DNA of 64,000 bases from contig MNCI01016028.1 in the NCBI GenBank assembly GCA_015680685.1, positions 85,538-149,537 on the forward strand. Direction: 5' to 3'. Below are positions 57,291 through 64,000 of the stretch, piece by piece. The number at the start of each line of letters is the position of its first letter. Positions within the stretch are counted from its first letter, which is position 1. A program made the position numbers and the translations under genes. Source of the DNA: Gnetum montanum. Lineage: Eukaryota; Streptophyta; Gnetopsida; Gnetales; Gnetaceae. The notes beneath the pieces were generated by a model. The model was not told the DNA's origin, ran no database searches, and was given only the letters and a program-made list of their open reading frames with translations.

Positions 57291-57741
57291 ACCATAAAAT
57301 ACACAAGGGACTTTACACAACCTTCTTCTTGGGATTCCATTCCATTCTCTCCTCTCCATATTTCTTCCCATTTTCCACCTCATTGCCAATTTTATCATTA
57401 GTCTATCTCTGGGTTGATGCATTTTTTTCTTTGGTGAATTCTTGTGGGTAATTTTTTAAATCTTGCTTCCAAATGACATTCCTAGAGCCTATGGACTCTT
57501 TGGTTTGTGGGTTTGTCAAGGCATAAAGAGCATGAGCTTGATTTGGGGAGGACCCACTGGCATTCCTTTTTGGTGCAATTGTTAACTTCTTTTCCTTAAA
57601 CATTTCCAGCAATAAATCATTTCTTATTTCATCCCCATCCATGACATCCATTGTATTGGCATTGCTGTTGTTATTTTTCTCATCTTTCTTGTTCCTCATA
57701 TTTTTCCATCTTATAGCTATCGAAGGTTTGGTCTTAGTCAT
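57291..57741 (-). CDS. Antisense ORF of E2, conserved with E1
   Basis: 112 codons open from 57741 to 57403 on the strand opposite to E2. It starts MTKTKPSIAI, is Lys/Asn-rich, and has MDVMDGDE, LLLEMFKEKKL, KRNASGSSP and ALTNPQTK. A stop at 57403 is followed by more similar text up to the gap (GNEVENGKKYGEERME, then VPCVFYG). E1 has the counterpart at 1492-1947. Function unknown; no membrane segment. This copy is the better preserved. Confidence 0.55.
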
Positions 57742-58335
57742 GGGGGCCCTAGCATTACTTTTTCAATTTTTTCCATTCTACTATTTACCTAACCCCTACA
57801 CCTTGGGTAGTCACCAGTGATAAATCTCCAAACTAGTTTCTTCCATAACCATAACTCAACCAATGCGCTTCATATCAAGGCAAGGTATCAACTGCATTGT
57901 GGTTTATCTATCTTTGCTCATTTGTGATTGTGTTGTGTGTGCAGATGGCGATCATACAAACAATGGACTAGACTTGGAGGAATCACTCAGGTTGGACCAA
58001 AACTAGAGCGTTTACGAAAGGAGCAAGTTTGGTGGCATGGCTATGGATAAACAATGGAAGGCACAATCTCAGCATTGGCGGCAACATGCTTCATCTTCTT
58101 TCTCTCTCTCTTTCTCTTCAAGTTACCAAATAAAGGCTTGGATGTCATTTATGTACGAGTGTTCACCACAATGGTCATGAACACTAATGTTGTAGTATGC
58201 TTATTAATCTGTTTATTGGGCATGTTGAGTCTATCATCCCATTCCACCATCAATTGTCATTTAGTCAATAATCCCATACCTTCACAATATTTTGTAAGGA
58301 ACTCCAGGATGAGTTTTCATTTAGTTGTGGGGGTA
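57742..58335 (+). other. E2 region before the polypurine tract, with small sense ORF remnants
   Basis: It contains the E2 counterpart of E1's small sense ORF: a hydrophobic start (LSLLICDCVVCADG; 57909-57950) and a Trp/Arg part (57961-58060, TRAFTKG, LWINNGRHNLSI), then a hydrophobic run. Stops and one frame change break it. It ends with the polypurine tract TTGTGGGGGTA (58325-58335). Confidence 0.55.
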
Positions 58336-59185
58336 TGATGAACTGTGATATCGGGATCATGATATCGCATCCACAATATTGGAGCCTTCCAAGTGATATC
58401 AGGCATCTGATATCAGGACTTTCCTTATTACCTATAAATAAGAGGCATGCACACTTGGTTTGGGNGTAAGAGGTGGGCGCACTTGGTTTTGCAATAGTTA
58501 GTTAGACCCTTAGTTGAAATCTTGCCTTTTCTCCCTCCTAGAGTTAGAATTATTTTTGCATGCCCACAATAGGAGTCATAAAGTGAATTGATCTTTATTC
58601 GAGCATTGTGTACCTGAGCACACCTTGTGTACGGTAAAAAAGATGAACTTTATGATAAACCTTGCAGCATCCAGAATAGATTAATTAGTGTTAATTGATA
58701 TTATTAAATGATTTCCAAGTTAATTAATGTCTTCTCTCATCCTTACACTTTCTTAAGTAAATACACTTAGTATGATTGCTTCGAGCATGTGTGTAACACT
58801 TGGTAACCTAGTAACGATTAGGGTTTGGTAATCCTAGCAGCGTTGCGCTGGTTTAGGATGTGTACGACAAGTGGGAATAGATGCTGGTGTTACGATTAGT
58901 TAGAACTTAGTTAATGAGTAGTTAAGTTAACTTAGTCACTTAGTTTATCTCTATCATTCCTTATTAGCATAGGACATAAAAACATAAAATATATAAAAAT
59001 CATATGCCCCAAGCTTACTTAACCATACAATCATGACATACAAGTAAGTTTGAAAAGACAATGATTAACCAACCTGTCCTTGTTCCATCAAGAAGCATAG
59101 GCACTTAGTCCTTGGAATTCAACCGAATCGTGCATGTACACTTCTATTCATATGGTTGAGTGTAGAGGTACCTCACCACTCATCA
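58336..59185 (+). repeat. E2 3' LTR, with a joined duplication at N58465
   Basis: It starts TGATGAACTG, ends CACTCATCA and is followed by ACAAC. Around the N at 58465 the phrase 'AGAGGYRKGCRCACTTGGTTT' occurs on both sides, in about 35 bases, but only once in the 5' LTR. This explains the extra length (850 versus 804). Confidence 0.88.
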
Positions 59186-59190
59186 ACAAC

Positions 59191-59504
59191 TTCAAGATTG
59201 AACTACAAAGAGAATTATTGAAATAGATGAGGATTGCAACTTATGTCTTGGCAATTGTTATTCCAAGGATACTCCCTCAGAGCTCCTTACATATTGCTCA
59301 AGTTACAAAAATAAACCCAAAATAAGGGGATAAGGTAATTTATTTTTAGTGAATGGATTTACATCACTAATAAAAGGAAATAAATATATGAAACCATTTA
59401 ATGAAATAGAAATGGAGAAATTCTTGGTAAGGAGATGAAGAAAATCATTGTGAAGTGATAGAGTAAATCATGGTAGGATGATTGAGCAAATCATAGTGTA
59501 ATCA
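59191..59504 (-). repeat. Element C 3' LTR, second piece
   Basis: It continues the LTR after E2 (TTCAAGATTGAACTACAAAG) and matches 63708-64000. It ends TGTAATCA at 59501-59504, giving TGAT on the element strand. Together with the first piece the LTR is about 463 bp. Confidence 0.82.
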
Positions 59505-61350
59505 AGGTATATTTGCCTTCATCTTATAATTTTTCCTCTTGAATGTAAATTTTCTTTGAAGAACAATCCAAACCATTATAGGAAATCAATTCTGAAGAAG
59601 ACTGAATGTTGATCAACACAAGAGAAACGTTTCAGCAAGTATTGACTTGGTGAGTACATTTGCAAGATTTGCTTTAGTAGATATGGTATTTGGAAGAATT
59701 ATTTGCTTTTTAATTCCCTTCCATATATAGTGAAACTATATTTTAATGTACCTTGTTTAGGCATGTAAAGTTGGGTTCTTGGATATGCTTATGGCACTTT
59801 GACTATCATAGCTAATATTTATTAAAGTTTGAGAGATGTCAAGTTTAGTTATTAGCCTTTGAAATTATATAGCTTCTCTGCATGCTAAGTTAGCATAAAA
59901 ATATTCAACTTCAATGGTAGATTGAGCAATACAAGATTGTTTCTAACATTTCCAAGAAATAGCACTACTAAAGAAATTAAACACATATCCACTAGTAGAT
60001 GTACTATTAATATCACCACTTCAATATGTATCAATGAAGCCATGAAGTCCATTGGAATCATTTTTGTAATAAATATCATAATTCAAAGGACCATAAATAT
60101 ATTAGAAGACTTGCTTCACCATAATCCAATATTGTTTTCCTAGATTAGACATATATTTGCTACGTTTTCAGCAATGTAAGTAATATTAGGTCTAGTAGAG
60201 ACCATTGAATACATTACACTACTGATAGCACTAGCATATGGAATTTTAACCATGAGGTCTTTTTCTTTGTTTGTCTTTGGACATTGTTCATTTAAGATTT
60301 TGATACTAGTTTCATAGAGAGTAGCCATAGGCTTATAGTTTTGCATATTAAAATTTTTAAAAATATTTTTAACATATATAGAGTGTCCAAGCCAAATATT
60401 TTCATCAAACCTATCTCTTTTAACCTCCATGCCTAAAATATTTTGTGCAACACCAATATCCTTCATCTCAAATTGAGAAGACATGTGAAGTTTTTACTCT
60501 TAAATATCATGTATGTCATTGCTTTCTATTAACATGTCATCAACATATAACAACAAGATTACATATTTTTGACTTATATTCTTAACATACATATAGGAGT
60601 TTTCTATACTTCTAATGAAGCTAAGATTTATCATATGGTTCTTAAACTTTTTATTCCATATTCTTGGTGCTTATGTGAGCCCATGTGACAATTTTAGTAA
60701 TTGATACACCATATGCTATTTTCCTTTTATTTCATACCCTTTAGGTTGAAGGAAACAAATTTATTCTCAAGATCATCATTGAGGAATGTTGTTTTCACAC
60801 CTATTTATTCAAGTTCAAGGTCATCAATAGTTGTAATGGACAACAATGATCTTATGGATATTAATTAAACTACTAGAGAAAATATTTCATCATAATCAAT
60901 TCCTTTTTTCTAAGAATATCCTTTAGCTACAAGTTGATCCTTGTATTATTTTCTAGATTGTATTCTGTACACCCATTTATTTCCAATGCATTTTCTATCT
61001 AATGGAAGTTCAACCAATTTCCATGTTTTATTCTTATGAACAAATGATATTTCAACATTTGTTGTTTATTTCCATTTTGTGTTTTGTATAGATGAACATG
61101 CCTCATCATATGTTGATGGCTCATCATTTTTTGTAAACAATACATATTCCTCTAGATGTTATGGTAATCATATTGTAAATGTTAAATGTCTTAATGGCTC
61201 ATCTTCATTGAAACTATTTTCTTTCTCTTCATGTTGCTTTTGCTTATCTACCATACTATCACCATCCTGTTCACTAGGGGTAATATCCCTAGTCAAGGAA
61301 AGATGACACTCAAAATTTTGATTATTAATTTCAACAGGTACATACATAGG
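59505..61350 (-). pseudogene. Element C (copia) reverse transcriptase and RNase H
   Basis: On minus: FVHKNKTWKLVELPLDRKCI, NKWVYRIQ, QLVAKGYS*KKGIDY, catalytic LLYVDDMLI (plus 60533-60556, complement), FEMKDIGVAQNILGMEVKRD, then RNase H with PYASAISSVMYSMVSTRPNI. A C-terminal piece to about 59640 (NVLTKSILAETF). Multiple stops; the open piece 60140-60484 covers the thumb/RNase H junction. Confidence 0.87.
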
Positions 61351-62350
61351 AGTTAAGGAGTTTTATCATTTAAAGATTTCTTCTTCATAGATCCATATTT
61401 TTCCTCTAAAGATGACATCTTGACTATAAATAATCCTTTTAGTTTCTAGGTTATACAACTTATAAGCTTTAACATCATGTCCATAGCTAAGAAAAATACA
61501 TTTAACTAACTTAGATTCTAATTTTGACCTATTAGATTTTGGAACATGTACATAGACTTCATAACAAAAAAAATTCAAATAATTTAAATTTATAGATCTA
61601 CCACTGCAAAATTCTTTTGGAATTTTTCCATCACGTGTTGATGAAGAAGATCTATTGATAAGATAATATGAAATCATTACTGCTTCACCCCAGAAATGCT
61701 TTTTAAGATCAAATTCACTGAGTATACATTTGGCATGTTCTATCAATGTTTGATTAAAGGACTTTGCTACTCTATTTTTTTTAGGAGTCCCTTGAATGGT
61801 CTTCTACCTTTGAATATCTTATTCTTTATAGAAAGCATGAAATGTATTTAAGAAAAATTCACCACCATTGTCAGTTTTAAGAATTTTGATTTTCATCCTG
61901 AAATAAATTTCAAGAAGAGCTTTGAATTCTTTAAATTTTCCAAATACCTTAAATTTATGTCTTGTTAAATAGATCCAACTCTTTATAGAATAATCATTAA
62001 TAAAAGAAACATAGTATATGGCACTTCCAAGAGAACTTGTTATAATATCTTTAAGTGGTTGACATACATTATTATGTATTAGTTCTAATATCTTAAGAGA
62101 TTTTTCGTTATTGTTTTGAAAACTAGAATGTCTCTATTTTTTATGTAGACAATAATGGCAGAAATCTAAGAAGTATCTTGAAATCTTAAATTTACCTTAT
62201 TTTTAAAGTTCCTTAAGTCCTTTTTTACCAAGATGTCTCATTCTTTTATGCTATAAATCAATACTTGAATTCAAATCAACAACGACAACTACGTTCAATT
62301 TTTTTTTTAATGTATTAGCTTCTAATTTATACAACTTGCCTATTTTTATT
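61351..62350 (-). pseudogene. Element C (copia) integrase
   Basis: Pre-integrase zinc region HKRMRHLGKKGLKELK (about 62260-62210) and core with IFLTDxxx-type strand, LKTDNGGEFFLNTFHAFYKE (about 61890-61830) and TPKKNRVAKSFNQTLIE, where the catalytic Glu of VAER is Lys (plus 61762-61764). The open piece 61366-61746 continues with FWGEAVMISYYLINRSSSS and FLSYGHDVKAYKLYNLETKR. Confidence 0.87.
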
Positions 62351-63490
62351 CTAGAAGCCTAAGGAAATGAACCATGTAGTATTAAACATTGTTTACCTCC
62401 AAGGATAACAATTAGTCCTACATCATCCAATTCACTTATAGATAAAATTTTCTTACTAAGTATTGGAACATGATGTACATTGGAAATCAGTTTAACTGCT
62501 TCGTTATTAAACTAAATCTTCACCTTTCTATAACCTACAACTTTGCATAAACCATAATTACGAAATATTCTCATTCCAAGATCAAAAGATATATACTCAC
62601 TAAACCAATTAACATGTGCAGTATAGTGATGAGATGCACCCAAGTCTACGTATCATGAATATGTATTAGCATTATTGGAAGAGGACACAACATACAAATA
62701 TTCATCTTGACCATGAGGGGCTTTATCAATTTTTGATACATTACTCTTTTATCCTTTTTAAGAAGGGTTTTGCAATCTTTCTTTACATGACTAACTTTAC
62801 CATAATTTGATATTTAGCTACCCTCTTTACAAACTTTTTGAGGCTTATTATTAAATTGCAGCCTCTAACAAACTTTTTATTTACATTGTTTTTGATAAAT
62901 AATACATCAATTTGAGGAGTATAAGTTTTTCTTCTTTCTTCTACAAATAATAACTGACCAACAATTTTATCAAAAATAAAGATATTAGATGTATTACTTA
63001 TAGCCATCACAAATATCTCCCATGAATCTAGAAGTGTGCTAAGAAATGTGATGCGTTGATCTTCCTCATCTATTTTCACCCCAATAGATTGCAATTGATG
63101 AATAGTGTATTGAAGATATTCACATGTTTTGCAATAGCTATACCTTTAATCATATTACATTCATATAAACATTCCTTTAAAAATAACTTATTTGTTAAAG
63201 ATTTCATTTAGTATAAATTTTGCATCTTATCCTATAAATATTTAGGAAAAGAAACATTGGAAACATTAAGAAATACTGAATCTAACAAATATAAATGAAT
63301 GGTGCTTATCTCTTTTAAGTTCAATTTTTTAATTCTTCATTCAAAGCCTTCTTTGGCTTCATTGTTGAGATTGCATTGTGCTGATATTTTTCAATTTGAA
63401 GATCCTACATCTTGATCTTCTATAGTTCATAGTTAGATTCATTAAATTTTTTAATCTTAATTTTGGTTGAAGAATTGTTCATGATTTTCC
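62351..63490 (-). pseudogene. Element C (copia) gag and protease
   Basis: Gag: GVKIDEEDQRITFLSTLLDS (63070-63010 on minus) and IFDKIVGQLLFVEERRK. Protease: YVDLGASHHYTAHVNWFSEY (about 62650), the DTGAS-type site with Thr replaced by Leu, and HHVPILSKKILSISELDD-like text. Zinc-knuckle text between them is damaged. Start of gag near 63480 (MNNSSTKIKIKKF). Confidence 0.82.
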
Positions 63491-63530
63491 CTACAAACAC
63501 TTAGACAAAAATAACTATTTTGTGTGGAAT

Positions 63531-63545
63531 CCCACTTTGATACCA
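63531..63545 (-). other. Element C primer-binding site, initiator tRNA-Met type
   Basis: Two bases from the LTR, the minus strand reads TGGTATCAAAGTGGG. It is near the usual copia site TGGTATCAGAGC, complementary to plant initiator tRNA-Met. Confidence 0.85.
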
Positions 63546-63547
63546 AC

Positions 63548-64000
63548 TGATCTTCCCAATCTCTCACACATAACACTAATAAAGTTTTTAGATAAAATGA
63601 AAAATAATGTAGAAATTGGAAAGACATAAAGTTACCCTAGGAAAAACCTTCAAGGTGAAAAGCCCCAGCAAAAATTGGTTCCTAGATCATTAGCAGTAGC
63701 ATATCTTCAAGATTAAAGCATAGAGAGAATTAATGAATATAATGGAGGAGTACTGTAGGTGAGGATTATAACTTATGTATTGATAATTGTTATTCTAAGG
63801 ATGCTTCCTTAAATCTCCTTATATATTGCTCAAGTTATGAAAAATAAACCTAAAATAAGGAGATAAGGTAATTTATTTTTGAGCAATGGATTTGCATCAC
63901 TAATAAAAGAAAATAGATAAATGAAACCATTGAACGAAATAGCAATGGAGCAAATCATGGTGGGGAGATAAATCAAATAATTATGAAGTGATAGAACAAA
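63548..64000 (-). repeat. Element C 5' LTR, cut by the window edge
   Basis: TGATCTTCCC start on plus (ATCA end on the element strand). It matches the split left LTR throughout; by that comparison about 50 bases are outside the window. Confidence 0.88.

Larger units (their letters stand above)
49266..59185 (+). mobile_element. E2: Athila-like Ty3/gypsy element, same family as E1
   Basis: LTRs at 49266-50069 and 58336-59185, a primer site, gag, protease, RT, RNase H, integrase and a polypurine tract in order on plus, with target duplication ACAAC. It matches E1 in every domain. Differences are the LTR-like block at 52029-52805 replacing the gag-protease linker, a ~110-base loss marked by N at 55532, and the N block 56503-57290. 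Non-autonomous. Confidence 0.9.
49117..64000 (-). mobile_element. Element C: Ty1/copia retrotransposon, interrupted by E2 and running off the right edge
   Basis: On minus from the right: 5' LTR (63548 to beyond 64000), primer site, gag, protease, integrase, RT, RNase H, 3' LTR (59504-59191 continuing at 49265-49117). Integrase before RT defines Ty1/copia. The LTRs begin TGAT and end ATCA on the element strand. E2 inserted in the 3' LTR with duplication of ACAAC (49261-49265, 59186-59190). All coding parts are broken. Confidence 0.87.

Noticed and set aside
56329-57422. Open frames of 271-325 codons
   Set aside because: They cross the 788-base N block; only the flanking text is real sequence.

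Overview
This is plant nuclear DNA, A+T rich and almost entirely nested transposable elements, with one small host-gene locus. The amount of old, nested LTR retrotransposon sequence, a plant-type calcium-uniporter exon and a LINE fragment of a type I associate with large seed-plant genomes suggest a big-genome plant. A gymnosperm is my best guess, but the species cannot be read from the sequence. There are no tRNA or rRNA genes, CRISPR arrays or prokaryotic systems. Two long N blocks (9616-10163, 56503-57290) and four single Ns (11303, 21744, 55532, 58465) mark assembly joins.

Layout. (1) 140-10459: a complete but decayed Ty3/gypsy element on the minus strand (E1), probably Athila-like, with a tRNA-Asp-type primer site and a perfect 5-bp target duplication (ATTTT). 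It sits inside older DNA (1-139 and 10460 onward). (2) 10460-19747: the 3' part of a Tat/Ogre-lineage Ty3/gypsy element on the plus strand (element A): a repeat-filled intron-like spacer, RT, RNase H, a second archaeal-type RNase H, integrase, and a 3' LTR. (3) 19748-20245: a fragment of another retroelement. (4) 20246-33212: a second, 5'-truncated Tat-lineage element on the plus strand (element B). Between its protease and RT is a ~5 kb intron-like region that holds, on the opposite strand, a spliced gene model of about 8 exons. That model begins with an FCP1/HAD-phosphatase-like domain and ends in coiled-coil and acidic segments. (5) 33213-36570: a very old gypsy remnant. (6) 36571-45860: A+T-rich DNA with a tRNA-derived SINE candidate and a LINE remnant. 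(7) 45863-46611: a compact mitochondrial calcium uniporter (MCU)-like locus on the minus strand whose pore signature is altered, with a possible first exon of an unrelated gene at 47895. (8) 49117-64000: a Ty1/copia element on the minus strand. Its left LTR is split by a second Athila-like element on the plus strand (E2, 49266-59185, target duplication ACAAC), and E2 carries an extra LTR-like block in place of part of its gag-protease junction.

None of the retroelements looks autonomous. All five integrase cores with a readable catalytic triad have a G-to-A missense change at a catalytic acidic residue (D to N in E1; E to K in A, B, E2 and the copia element). The points most worth following up are the antisense spliced gene inside element B's intron-like region, the antisense reading frame conserved between E1 and E2, the short repeat family that marks the same three positions in A and B, the conserved stem-loop at the polypurine tract of A and B, and the short MCU-like gene with a GVME pore motif.
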